Part shown: positions 22,638-34,885 of the stretch, piece after piece
How the letters are laid out: every line of letters begins with the position of its first letter
Position numbering within the stretch: the stretch's first letter is position 1
DNA from: Platycnemis pennipes
Lineage: Eukaryota; Arthropoda; Insecta; Odonata; Platycnemididae
DNA length: 64,000 nt
Assembly: GCA_933228895.1 (NCBI GenBank)
Contig: OW121847.1
Location: forward strand, 48,668,992 to 48,732,991
Reading direction: 5' to 3'
Program-made: the position numbers and the translations under genes
The notes under the pieces: model-generated
Told to the model about the DNA's origin: nothing
The model's input: only the letters and a program-made list of their open reading frames with translations
The model's database searches: none

Positions 22638-25600
22638 AGTCTCCTTAATATTGTTTTCCAATTTTTCCATCCACCACGTAATATTTCTGTTTTGTCAATT
22701 TAATGCTCTACGCAAAAAGCTGTTAGAAAAGGTAGAAAAACAGACATGATAATGGAGGGGCCTTCTGTAACGATCATGTTTCATCAACGTGATAAAATAT
22801 TATTTTCAGTGAAAATTAGCAGTCATTTGACGCTTAAGTAAAATTCCTCACTTTTCAATATCCTGGGTACCTACCATATCTAAAATGCGCTCAATTACTT
22901 TTCTTTAAGACTTGGTCTGGGTGAGAAATGAGGCGAGACGAGTACAGTAACTCGTGATCGTTATGAATGGTGGAGAGAACTAATTTTACATTTGCTTATC
23001 TATGTTACCTCTCCCAGAACACTATTTTTTCTCTCTCTCATTAAACTGTGATATGCTAAATAACCAATGAAAACATGTAGAGGCAGATTTAAATTTTTTA
23101 TGGTGAACACCATTAATGATGCGCCTACTATATGATCCCTCATGCTTCAGTTCATGCATGTTCAGTAGCATATTGACGTATTGATTCTCCTAAATCAAGA
23201 ATATACCAAATGCTAACTATAAACAAGCCTATCGGTAACATTTTATCTGAAAAAAACGTTTAGATGAAGAGGGATTACAATGCTCCCTTAGTATTCTCAA
23301 TTTCTAAATTCCATTTTTATCAAAAATTATCGAAAAGTACTTTTCCCCTTAGAGAAAACTGACGAGAAGCATCCTTACGCTTGAAAAATAAGAAAAAAGC
23401 AGTGCTTTACTTCTTCACTCCTTCTATTTATCAAGCCATATAATACCTTTGTTGAGTAAGATTTTGTGAAAGAACTACTCTGTAACCACACTCTCCTGCA
23501 CTAGTTACTAAATTGAGGAAAGTCAGACAAGAGCTGTTAGAGTGTACGACATATCAGAAGAAGGTAATAGGGCCAAGGAAAGTTAGGGGTGCGCAGTACC
23601 TTCTGCAACCTTTCCCTCAGTTCAGAGCCGACAAATAAAATAAAAACTTAATCAGCTATATGAACTATAGTACAATAAGACCATGTAAATATTAAGGCTT
23701 GATCTAAATCAGATAGACATGGGCTAAGTATAAAACTGATGAAAAATCTTTTAAAGAAGGGATTCCTCAAATTGAAAGTTTTGATAATGTTGACAGCTTC
23801 CATAAAGCCCTTTATGTGTTAACATATTGCATGCACATTAACCCATGGTTATTCATGTTATCTTACTATAATAATTAAAATGAAATGTAAATGTAGATTG
23901 TCGTCCCTGACCCGGGACGCTGGGACGTCCAGCGCAGGATATCCTCCTTCTCTTATTTTTTTCTTCTTAAACTCTTTCAGAACAAAAATTAGTCACCCTG
24001 AGGTGTAACAAGTGATATGTGAGCCCGATTTCCAAGCCCCCTATCATAAGAGTCTTTCAGAATGAATTCATACTGGTGCAACTCTGTACATGTTGCGCGG
24101 AACAAGAGAGAGGGTACGACTAGTGGAGGATGGGAGAGATTGGAGCTACGTGAGTTCATTTTCTGAAGACTAGCTGAGGGGATATTGGGAAGTGCACCCT
24201 GTGATCCTCTAAAGGTCCTCCCCTCGATCCCTCCTAGGGTCACGTCTCCACCTGCTTCTGCCTCCTGGGAAGAAGCACGTTCGTGACGTCCCATGCACGT
24301 GCTTCACGACTGAAGAGGTAAGAAGAGGCGATTGTAAGTGATTCCATCGGCGTATGGACTAACGATTTGCATCGCAGCGTTCACTGGTAGGGGCGGCACA
24401 TTCAAAAGATGAATGAAAGGGGAGAAAAAACTGAGGGGAAGAGGTCGTTCCCGTGATCTCCTACTACCGGATGAACATCACAGTGGGATATCAGTTGAAC
24501 ATGTGGGTTTTAAGGTGGCAAGACTGACAAATGGTGAAGATTGATGCTTGATGCGGAGGAATCAAACCACAATAAAAGCCCACAACGAGCAATTTTTCAC
24601 TGTGAGGGAAAGTTACTAGAGTCCGGGTAACGATGTTACTGCAATTGAATCTAAAGTAGTTGCATCGAAACCGGGGTGTCATAAATCCATGTTTTATTTT
24701 GGAAAATTGGTTTCTCCATCTTTTGCTATGCCATGATTGAATTCCACCGTCTGGGCTTAAATTAATCATACGGAAGATACGAATTCTTTGTACGGAGCTT
24801 GGCTGATACGACTAAGCGGCTACATGACTTTGCATACATCCTCGACGGATGCACATTAATTTTTTAGCAAGCGATTACGAAAGTTTGGGGAAAATAATTT
24901 GGAAATCATAATTTTATTCTCTTCACAATATAACCGTCATTGACAAGACACGTAAATGCTCAGAAGAATTTCATCTTTTAAAATGATCTGACAAGGCTTC
25001 TGAAGATGGAGAAAAATGAAGAGAATAATGATTTTTATTTACTTATTTTTCAGGATTGGGATCGTTAAAATGTTTATTTACAATGAATTCCACTGATAAA
25101 AATTGAAAGAAATACATTGGTCTTATTAGTGGAGGTCAAGTAAACAATTCCGTCATATAGTAGAGTGTTTCTTCTTTTGAGATTAACAGGCATGCGTTTC
25201 TACATTTAGGAAGATAAATTGCAGTAAGATAATGCGATAAATTCATTCGTAGAGAGCCAATCCCATCTGATTATTACAGCACATAGTTTCCAGCATAATG
25301 ATATTTATTTATTCAGTGTATTTCCAAAAAAAACTTGCTTCACATGGGAACAAACTAATCGATGCCTTTGCTCAGTTAGAAAACACATTAATTAAAAAGA
25401 ACCAAACGGGCCTTATTATGTAAGGAAGCTCTTCCAATGCAGGGAAATTAAATGTCCGACGGAAATCTATTCTCCCTCCACTAAACGCTCGAATGTGTGG
25501 CAATAGCATACTATTGATAATATCGTATGGTAATGTCTTAACATCGGTCAGCTAAGATAAAAAAATTTTCCGAGCATTCAGGCGTCAATTCTTTCAATGA

Positions 25601-26699
25601 GAAGTACTTCGAAATTTTTGCGCTGTTAGTAGATTGCATGCAGTCTTAAAGTGAATTTACACAACAATTACATTTAAGTTTGGGGTAATATTCAAACCTC
25701 ACTAAATAAAACCTATGCTAGCCATATATTTCGCACGTTATTATTATTATGGCTGTGAGAAAAATGAATATTTGAATAGTTTTTTAGCATTCAGATTACA
25801 GGTCTTGAATTTCATTACAATAAACAAAAATTAGAACCGTATCATCTTCTGTTAATAATCACAAAATTCTAATTATTAATGGAGTGGTTGAGTATAACGC
25901 AACTGTACCTAAGCAGTAATTTCATCTGAAGAAGAAGCTTTGATCAACATTGAGGTTTGCAACTAAACTTCACAATTGTCGATGAAATGATAAACATTAA
26001 GTCTTTTCGGGACCAAACCCAGGCCAAAAGCTAATATTACATTACATGGATTCTTTACACTAGTAATATAAATAATACGTTCAGCCTCTACTTACAATTA
26101 CTGCCACACCTTTATTTTAGAACACGGCGCAATGGAAGCACACATACCTGGGGAAAGAAGAATTGTTCTGTTAATAAACATGATTGACCCAGTCATTGAA
26201 CAAACATCGCATACATTCAAAAATTAAGTAAGAATTTAGCAATTTAAGAACTCTATATTTTATAAATAACGAGCAACGGAAAATTTACAAATTTGAAGTG
26301 AAATGTTCTATTTACCATAAATACAGAGAATGCAATACAGTCAAGAAGTCACAAGCACAACGAAACGTGGTCAATCGTACCACATAGCAAAACCAATTAG
26401 GAAATGTTGGTCACCACTAAGTTTAACTCATAACTGTGCACGGCTCGGAGCAACTGTGAAAATAAATGGTGGTAGAATAACTATTATCACACCTGGATGC
26501 TGAAGTGAGAGAGTAAGGCATACTTGTGAAAAGAGAGCGTAGGAATATTCACGTAACACACTTCGCATAAGAAAAAATCAGTATATTCTTTTCCTTAATT
26601 CAATTAAACTCTGAAGATGGAAACGCTTAGTGCTAAATTTCCCGCAAAAATGAGCCCTTGAATCATTAAGTCACCCCAAAAAGAATGACGGCTGAAATT
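22638..26699. other. AT-rich non-coding stretch
   Basis: No supported gene was found in 4 kb. A hairpin with CGCTGG and CCAGCG arms lies near 23919. Minus-strand frames at 23989-24294 and 24491-24769 show no domain. Confidence 0.45.
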
Positions 26700-27420
26700 T
26701 AACCGAGACTACCACCGGGGTGATCTTTGTGATGCGAGCTGTGTCACCGCATCCCTGCCGCGGTCATCAAAATTTCAAAGCGACACCGGCAGCGATTTCC
26801 GGACGGCATCGTGTGTGCAGAGATTCAGCGGGGCGCGAAAACGCCGAGTAAAATATTTAATTCAGGTGAGCTCGATGAAGTTCATCAACGCGGCAGGGTC
26901 GGAGTAACGAGGTGGGTTTTAGGTCCCTCTCTTTCTCATAATTGAGCGTTATGCGCGCGGCGGCAATGGCCTCGCTACAACGAAATTCCCCGGCTAATAA
27001 GCAATTAAGATTTATGGCCGGGAGAGGGGTGGAGGGGGGGGGGGGGGGGGGAGGAGGGGGGGGGGGGGGGGGGGGGGGGAGGGGGGGAGGGGGGGGGGAG
27101 AGGTGGGAACGAGAGTGGGTTGGGGAGAGAGGTTGGAGGAAACGTTGGCACGGTGTTGTCTCACCCCCGCACCGCCCGTCTTCTCTAATTCCCTGCACTG
27201 ACCCCATTAGCGAGCGTCCTTTATTCGGCCACCGCTCCCCTGTCCTCCTCCCCCGGAGTCCCCTGAAACTAGCCTACAAACGTCGCGCGGTTAATATTCA
27301 GCACTCCCATTGGCTAATAAGCAGCCGGACCATTCACGATTATTTGCCGAGTCTGAAGCCGCCGAGTTTACCATCGGCCGAACGTCTAGGACGTCGGATC
27401 TTAATACCATAATGGGGAAA
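26700..27420. other. CpG- and G-rich island, promoter-like
   Basis: CpG density is high from about 26710 to 26850 and again from 27160 to 27400, around a near-pure G tract. Overlapping frames on both strands translate to poly-Gly or poly-Pro and are artefacts. The layout suggests a promoter or first-exon region, without proof. Confidence 0.4.
27033..27098 (+). repeat. Long poly-G tract
   Basis: About 66 bp consist almost only of G, broken by a few A. It contains many runs of four or more G and so has strong potential to form G-quadruplexes. Such tracts are also prone to assembly and length errors. Confidence 0.9.
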
Positions 27421-27852
27421 TAATGGCCAAGTTTGCCAAAAGCACACCTTGAAGTAGCTATGACGTGGAGGGAAACGAGTGTAAAACTTGCGGAAGTATG
27501 GCTCAGTAAAAAAATAAAACCTAGATTCAAGATTTCATTGTTTCTTGGTCCAGAGAAATATTTTATATTAGATAGTTTTGTCTTCCATTTTCATTCCACT
27601 CACAGTTTTGGTGGAAACTTGCTGTGTCAGTGCTCATTCTGTGAGAGAGTCACATTCCAAATCCATTCATGTTAGGGAAATGCATTAAAAATATATTAAG
27701 TGAAAATTATTCTAACCAGGGATCACTTCGTTTCTGTTTAGATACTAAACATCTAACTGTACACAACTCTTACGTCTTACATGTTTCCATGTAGTAGTAT
27801 CATTGTAGCGCATAGTTGCACGTCACTAATACATATACATATATACTGATCT
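27421..27852. other. AT-rich non-coding stretch
   Basis: Nothing assignable was found; a short ACATATACATATATAC patch precedes the next relic. Confidence 0.45.
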
Positions 27853-27909
27853 TCACCCCCTACCAGACGCCCTCACGATAACTCGAAGAGTATTGTGTAG
27901 ATGTAGATT
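27853..27909 (+). mobile_element. LINE 3' end relic with GTAGAT tail
   Basis: CACCCCCTACCAGACGCCCT and the following GTATTGTGTAGATGTAGAT match the terminal 55 bp of the LINE 3' UTR at 45712-45766 with scattered substitutions. Only the extreme 3' end is recognisable. It is probably an old, strongly truncated insertion. Confidence 0.65.
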
Positions 27910-28767
27910 CGTGAAAAGATGACCATAATGACCATATAAACTCAACCTTACTTGTACGAAATATGTGCTGTACATTGTAAGAGAAAAACTGCCCAAGCAT
28001 TCCAAAGAAATATTAGTTTCGTATTTGGTTTGAAGTGTTTCTTCTCTTTCGATTTTTTTAAATTCGAAAGCAGAAATGATATCTACCAAGAGGTAAACGA
28101 TCTCAAGGTGCCTATGAACATTTCCTTATGCTAAACATGTTGTTGGAACGCGCTCACGCTGAATTATGAGAATGGATATGCTTGGATAACAGCTGTGGAA
28201 TAAATATTTTATTCTTAATAATGTTTATTAAAATCATGAATCAAGAAAACAGGCACTATACACTGCGGAATGTATTGAATTATTTACGTCTCACAGACAT
28301 TGCCGCTAGTGGCCAAATAAATTACTGCATATGGGGAAAAAAATGAAGAAAAGTAAAATGTGAGGAAGTGCATGAATCACGTGGAATACTTGTGAAATTA
28401 CTTGGCTCCTAATTTCAAGAGTCTCGTTTACATACATCAGTAACAATACGAATTCTTCTTAAATCATAAGAAGCCGGAGTCACGGGATTTTAATACTAAT
28501 TTTTCATTTAAGAGCAAATATTATTACATTTCAATAAACCCAAAAATTTTCAATTGCACTTTAGAAGTTAAAGATACAATTACCATAATTTAAACCCAAA
28601 CAAATTTTTATTACGTTATTGCATGAAGCGCAAACCACTAGACTGGTTGAATGGCAGTATATTCAAGCCCAAGTTTCTGATTACAACCTTAGAACAAGCA
28701 CTTGAATCGAAAATCATGATCATCCATTATGTTTTTATGGTCTTTAATGCACCTATAGTTTTCCTAG
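27910..28767. other. AT-rich non-coding stretch
   Basis: No gene or element end was recognised here. Confidence 0.5.
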
Positions 28768-29005
28768 ACCGTGGTGGCCTGGTGGGCAGAGCGCTGAGCC
28801 ACCGAATTCAAATGCCGAACAGAAGCTTTTCTGGACACCTCAACCTAAATTCCATTCGATTTTCTGCATGCCAGAACATGTCCATAGGAAATCGCAGGTA
28901 GCCCATAGGGAGGAACTGGTCCTTCTACCTTGAATTTGTGAATTAACACATTTCACACTCTGTGAGATCTGCCCTCAGCTATCAAAAACCAACCTTCGGG
29001 CAACA
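28768..29005 (+). mobile_element. tRNA-derived SINE-like element, family 1 copy 2
   Basis: The head reads GGTGGGCAGAGCGCTGAGCC (from 28781), a good tRNA D-arm/A-box-like stretch, followed by a B-box-like GAATTCAAATGCC (28804-28816). The body shares ordered blocks with 9185-9430. It lies about 70 bp upstream of a LINE 3' UTR copy in the same orientation; there is no sign they form one element. Confidence 0.72.
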
Positions 29006-29077
29006 CTAATTTTTAATTTTCCTAGTAAGATTTCAAAAAGGAATACCGACACGCTGGCGATGAAACCTTACATGTTA

Positions 29078-29294
29078 TAGGTAGCTGCATGTTGGTGTAA
29101 GAACTTGAAGCTAATCCAACTAACACCGCGGTTTTGCATGCTTGCTTTGCTATTTTTATCTTTTCTATATGGTGAAGTTTAGACTAGTATATTATTACTA
29201 ATCCTTTTTTATGCACGATACGTAGTGCATGTTTGGTGAGAGTTCACCCCCTGCCACACACCTTATGGTGGATTGCACGGCATTATGTAGATAT
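29078..29294 (+). mobile_element. LINE 3' UTR copy
   Basis: Nearly the whole 3' UTR is present, from GGTAGCTGCATGTTGGT to GGCATTATGTAGATATTA, including CACCCCCTGCCACACACC. It begins close to the position of the ORF stop in the full copy, without reverse-transcriptase codons. Divergence from the 45.5-kb copy is moderate. Confidence 0.88.
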
Positions 29295-29344
29295 TAAGCT
29301 CTATCAGACATCGCAGTGAAATGTTGAACCACGGCAATAGACCA

Positions 29345-29838
29345 ATCACGGAGACATTAACGCTTTGATGGCGTCATCATCCCCCGGAGCGCCTGGGAGT
29401 CGCGGCCTTGGGGCGCTAGGTCACTGGGGTGGATGGACCAACGCGGCTGGGTGTAATGGCGGTCATCCTCACCGACAGCCTCCGCCGTCATCAGCGCACA
29501 CTTGGCCCCCTTCCAAGTTAACCGGCGCGGAAGCCCTGCCGCCGGAGTAGTCATCCGCGGCGCCGCACGCTCGGATTCCTTCCTGCTCCTCCCTCCCCCC
29601 GCGCCGTCTTCGTCGACCCCTCCCTCCTCCGAGAGGGAGAGAGACTGGTTTTGTGAGCAATATAACGCGCGAGGAAAGGAAACCGGGTCAGCGAGGCAGA
29701 GGGACAGGCCGAAGGGGATGATGATGGCCGTGATGAGCCCAAGGGAGGAGTGAGTCTTGTGACGGACGCGGGACTGGGTCACACGCACTCGGGGAACATC
29801 CTCGTGTGGGTCCCGCCGGGGGGGAGGCCGCTCGGGTT
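29345..29838. other. CpG-rich island, promoter-like
   Basis: A 500-bp block of high GC and CpG lies between two LINE relics. A 161-codon minus-strand frame (29357-29842) is Arg/Ser/Pro-rich with no recognised domain, and competing frames exist on both strands. It may be a promoter or first exon. Confidence 0.4.
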
Positions 29839-29839
29839 T

Positions 29840-29968
29840 CATCTACATCTACATGAATACCCTGCACGCCACCACAAAGGTGTGTGGCAGGGGATGAATT
29901 CTCACCAAAAATGTACAACATATCATGCATTTAAAAGGATTAGCATTAATATTTTTGTCTAAACTGCA
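29840..29968 (-). mobile_element. LINE 3' UTR fragment
   Basis: On the minus strand this reads from the middle of the 3' UTR (the region around TATTAATACTATTCC in the reference copy) to the GTAGATGTAGAT tail, through CCTGCCACACACC and GGTGGC. It is truncated by roughly half relative to the 230-bp UTR. Confidence 0.85.
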
Positions 29969-32869
29969 CTTTCGACGTGGATGCTTCGGGTTCGCACCCC
30001 TGGGGGGAAAAAGTCGGGCGTGATCGAGGTCGAAAATCATCGGGAAGAAGGGGCTGATGTTTGACGTAGCGCAAATGGGTCTTCCATTGACGAGAAGGAT
30101 TTATCATGCATGCAACTAAGAGATGTAATGCTATTGCTTCATGGAAACACGTTGAATATAAGAGTCAGGTGCAACCATGTGGTTAGCACCTCATCATCAT
30201 CATCGGTCAACAATCATAGGATTGGTTTGACGAAACCCTCCACTCGATTCTTCTATCGGCCAACCTTTTGTTGGCTTTTTATTATACCTAGGTACGAATT
30301 ATTTTACTGCATTGTGCTGTAATTTTTTGGAACTATTTTATAACAACGACGCTAAATTGTGGGTATTTAAATTCTTAGAATAAATAAGATTTTTGATCAA
30401 AAATCTCTTTTTCAATGAATTACCGCAAAACTCATTTAGCTTGCTTAATTCTCTATCCGCTTAAGCACCAAAAAGAATGTCGAATTTTGAAACACAGCAT
30501 CATGGAACACTACACCGCAATTAATACGCTTAATTGGCATAATTTGCGGTAAAAAACATAATTCCAAATGGAATTGTAATTGAAACTTATTTTTATGAAT
30601 GTGGAGGTAAAAGCAAAGAGCAAAGGTCCAAAAAAACAATTTATTTTATCGATGATTCAAATCAATATGGAAGGGCTGGAAGCGGTTTTAACCTCGGGGA
30701 GAGTTTGTGTAAAGTTATGTTTCAGGTATTTTTTGCTTTTTCGGTGTGATTTCAACCTAAATAAATACAATATGATTATCCACGATATTCCGTATTAATC
30801 ATATATTTTTGCGAGATCACTAAAAAAGAAATTATACAATCTCACGTCATACGTGATTTTACGTGTTGAATTCATGCCCACAGATGAACACCAGGAAAAA
30901 CACAATTATAAATAAATATTAACATTGGCCGTGAGCAATAACTGGTAATTAAAATTTCCTCCTCAGTAATTAACTACTTTCAATCATAGAGTCATTTGAA
31001 AAATTCCATTCAGGGATTCTGAAAATTAGCTTCCTTGAAAACTATTTAAATACAGGATTATATTTCGAGCAAATACAATGATAGCACTAGAGTTTTCACA
31101 ATATTTTTTACCTCTAGTGCCAATTTTCAATTATTAGGATAGTTTTACATACTTTAGCCCATTATTTAATTTATTGTGACGGAATTCTCTTATCTATTAT
31201 AGTAAAATAATTTATAGGGATATTATGATGTTGTCATGAACGTATTTACTTTCTGTCCTCGAAGTATTTATGTCATACTTTATACATTATATTAAGTTCC
31301 CGTCTCATGTTATTATAATTATTAAAAAACAAGACGATTGCTTATGCTATCAATCAATCATGGTTCACTTAAAAAAAAGCGAAAAACTATAGGCATTCTC
31401 TCCATGGTTTTCTCTCTATGGAACGAAGTACGTACGTTCACAAATCCTGTTGCTTTTAGGCATTATTAAAAGTCAAGTCTTGGTTTCAATTCGGCCAGCT
31501 CTTCCTTCTGCCATTCTTTCGCTATCCAAAGTACTCTTCTTTCAGGACGCAAGCTACTAAGTCACTACAAGAAGCCTGGACTTGCGGTTCTGATCGGTAA
31601 GTGTGCCGTGAGTGGAGATCACCCGATCACTTTTCTCGAGGCTGAAAGCAGAGGGGAAGTCTCCTTCCGTTTGTCCCCTTAAAACCCGACCCTCCTCTTT
31701 TCCCCTCTATCCCTTCTCCCTTAAACCCCTTCCTACTTCCCTCTCTGCCGTTTCCCACACCGACTCGAATGCAAATGCAATGCTCAGACTGTGCCCCGTG
31801 GCGTGTTTCCTCGAGCCCCATTAACTTTTAGTGCGTCGGAAAGCACGCCAAATCGCGGGACGAATTTTTCGACAGCACTCCGACGGGGATGATTCGCTGG
31901 AAAGGGTGCCAAAGAGCGTTTATCCGGTTCACTTACTCTCCGATTTCGTTATTTTTTAGGGACTGCGCCGGCGGAGACATCCCATTGGGTTTCCTCCAGT
32001 TATTTTTTTTTTCATGGGTAAACACTTTAGTGCCAGACCCATTTCAAAAGTATTAGTAGAAGCAACCTTTCTGGAGTCGCTTAACACGTAGAATTTACCG
32101 TCAGTTAAGGCGTAAATATCAGGCCTTTAACGATTTTTACTCCTCCGTAATGTCTTCTTCCCTGGACATTTAGTTACTCATGCCCAAACAGAGCCATCAC
32201 AATTTTTCAGGTCATAAAAATATTTTCGGCATCAGGAATTCACTTTTCAACTGAATTACTAGTTCTAGAATCTCATGAAACTTTCGTGAATAGTGATGCA
32301 CAATTTGCTATATTTCAGCAGTCATAATTTATACTTTTCTGATGAAACGCACAATTTTATTGTGCTATAATCTTTAAAAAAACAGGGTCATAATATGCAA
32401 TAACCCACTATCAGTGGATAATCATGAACAGGTAAAGCTCCATAATTAGTTTCACTGGACACTATCACTCCACACACAATATTTTTTCTGCCACAAAGTT
32501 CAGACACATGACTTAAAGGGAAAATATAGGGAAACATGCGTGAATACGGTTTTGACTATGTTTTTGCTAATAATTACTGAACTACTCAAATTATAAAATG
32601 CAATTTTGTTCGTTCGGGATGTTCCGACAACTCATTTAATTCTGCAGCCAGCAGCATGAGAGGAAATCTGTTTTTTCCACAGAAACGCTAACCCTTCGTT
32701 GCAATCATACCTGCACCTGTATTCTACTCACGAAATACATTCAAAGATACGTCGCGCAATCGACAGCAGAGATATTTTGATTGCTTAAGGCTAGTTGCTA
32801 GATCTCAGCAGAGCCTTTCTCTTGAAATGAAAGGGTTCCCCGCAGGTTTTCACTGAGAGTCGAGAAGTA
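29969..32869. other. Mostly AT-rich non-coding stretch
   Basis: No supported gene. A (CAT)n run lies at 30191-30204, a perfect palindrome at 30387-30406, and a small pyrimidine-rich patch at 31670-31760. Confidence 0.45.
30387..30406. repeat. 20-bp perfect palindrome
   Basis: AGATTTTTGATCAAAAATCT is its own reverse complement with no spacer. In AT-rich DNA this may be chance. Confidence 0.9.
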
Positions 32870-33540
32870 TCAATCCTCGGGAACGTAGGCGGGAGAACGT
32901 AATGATCCATCCAAATTTCTCCTCACCCTGCCCATTTTCTTGAATTACATCCCGAGATTGTCGTCCCTCCTTGATCGTCTTCCTTAATCGTCAAAATCCA
33001 TTACTCTTTATCGTCGGCCTCGATCATTCCCGTACCCGCCCTTTACCCTCCACCCCCTTACCCTCAACCCCTTCCCTAACAGAGCTGTCCGATCCCACAG
33101 ACTCCTCTTGGGATCCCATCGTTCTCTCACTTCACCCCAAGCGTGCTCCCCCAACCCTTGCGATTCGATTTAATTTAACTCCCTCGATTTGCTGTAGGTT
33201 TCAATCTCGCCTCACCAACGCCCCTCCCCCTCCCAAACCCCCGCTCTGCTTCAGGAATTTGCCTCAGGCTCCTCCTCCCCACCCCCAAATCTCCCCTCGT
33301 GATATCTCGGCGCAAATTAATAACGGAGAGATAAGGTCGGCGCGTATTCGCGCCCGGCAGGTTCGCTCCTACAATCCCAGCACTCCCTCCGCCAATACCA
33401 TCCCTTCAAGGCGGTCGATACGAGTTCTTCCTCCCACCGGTCGATCCTCCCGGCCGAGTGAAATTATCGTTCCGGCAATGCAAGCAAATATAAACGCCGC
33501 ATACGGAAGCGATATTTCGGTGCAATTCATTTCAGGATGA
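32870..33540. other. Pyrimidine-rich island
   Basis: The + strand is dominated by C and T from about 33020 to 33300. The 189-codon open frame (32971-33540) is Pro/Ser/Thr-rich and contains no domain I recognise. The reported start is not ATG. I regard it as a chance frame, with a small possibility of a real unknown exon. Confidence 0.4.
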
Positions 33541-33553
33541 CTAATCCCACCTC

Positions 33554-33573
33554 CGAATAGCTGCAGCTATTCG
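33554..33573. repeat. 20-bp perfect palindrome
   Basis: CGAATAGCTGCAGCTATTCG is perfectly self-complementary and sits at the edge of the pyrimidine-rich island. Confidence 0.9.
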
Positions 33574-34781
33574 AATATTTTCCATTTGCCTAACGTCATC
33601 ACTAATTCCTGGGTAATTCCTCCGAGAAGTCATAAAAACTTACTGTGGACGTTAACTACCTATATTGAAGGTTTTATAGCTATTAATGAATATCAGCAGA
33701 CTGCAGAATCCGGGTGGTAACACGCTTGCCCGGCAACTGGAATGGTTGGCGAGCGGATTAAAATTGCACCTCGGGCATGAATGCCATTTGTCTAATGATT
33801 AAATTTACGTTTGACACCTAAAAGATATTGGTACGATAAAGCTAAGCAAAGGGTGCACTTATGGACTTATAAATTACAAGGGTGCATCAAAAATCTAATT
33901 CTACGACTACAATGAACATCAGATAATCTTTTACCTTACGCTCTAATGTCGTACCCAATTATGGCATTTAGGACCATGAAGTATAAGGAATTGTTTGGAA
34001 AGGCAATCGCTGAGTGGGAAAGGTCCGAAATGTTTTTAAACTCGCAGTAACGGTTTGATTTTTTTATAGCATTTCAAACGTTAAGCGTTGGGGAGAGCGA
34101 AGCGTTATACTCGAAAATAGGAAGCAAAAAGTTGAGGATATTAGCACATAAGGTATAAAATCATCTTTTTAATTAAGGAAATGTATTCTCTTCCTCTATG
34201 GAAAAGGAATTTTAAATGATAAAAATGAAATTTTAATTTTTACATCAATATCATTCCTTCAAATTAAATAGATAAAACTTCTCGTTCGGGTGAAGAATAT
34301 TCTGTCAAAAAATTCATTCGAGTATGCAAACGCGGGTCTAAAGAAAATATCCTCCTTTTACAGTCGTTTCTCTGTTTTTTCACCGAAGACAGGGTTCATC
34401 TTTCCCAGCCAGAAAAAAATCATCTAGCATAAGACAAAAACAAAGAAGGAAATGCCACTTACATCTGAATTCCATGTGAAATCATTACAGCTTCCTATCC
34501 TACAATTACTCATATTGATTTTTGTTCACCATCATATTTCCAAAAATTTCCCTAAATAATGTTCATTAATTATGGTCACTTTATTATCATTAAGCTTTTT
34601 CAGTTTTGAAAGTTACGCCAAACTCACCATTAGTGTTCGAGAATTAACTACTTCTTGGGAAGAAAAACAAATTTCATTTGTCGGCATAATTTTTCCAAGT
34701 CGTTTCTGAGACTGAGGACGGGAAAGGCGAATGCTTTTGAAGTTATGTCTGACATCGTAATTTTCCGTTTCATATATTCAC
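33574..34781. other. AT-rich non-coding stretch
   Basis: Nothing assignable was found. Confidence 0.5.
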
Positions 34782-34885
34782 TCAAAGTGTTGAGGGTTCG
34801 AATCCCGCTCAGGGAAAGAATGCAGTGATGCCCTAGGATAAAGACCTTAAGTTAGACGGTACGATATAACCTTAGCCGTTGGAGA
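34782..34885 (+). mobile_element. tRNA-derived SINE-like element, family 2 copy 1 (5'-truncated)
   Basis: A clear B box, GGGTTCGAATCCCGC (34794-34808), is followed by CAGGG, CCTAGGAT and ACGGTACGATATA, in the same order as the copy at 40205-40375. The A-box half is missing, so this is probably a 5'-truncated copy rather than a tRNA gene; no cloverleaf can be drawn. Confidence 0.75.

Noticed and set aside
26857..27412. Poly-Gly and poly-Pro frames over the G tract
   Set aside because: They are direct products of the homopolymer on each strand.
32971..33540. 189-codon open frame in a pyrimidine-rich island
   Set aside because: It lacks an ATG start at the given position, is proline-rich, and shows no domain or signal peptide.
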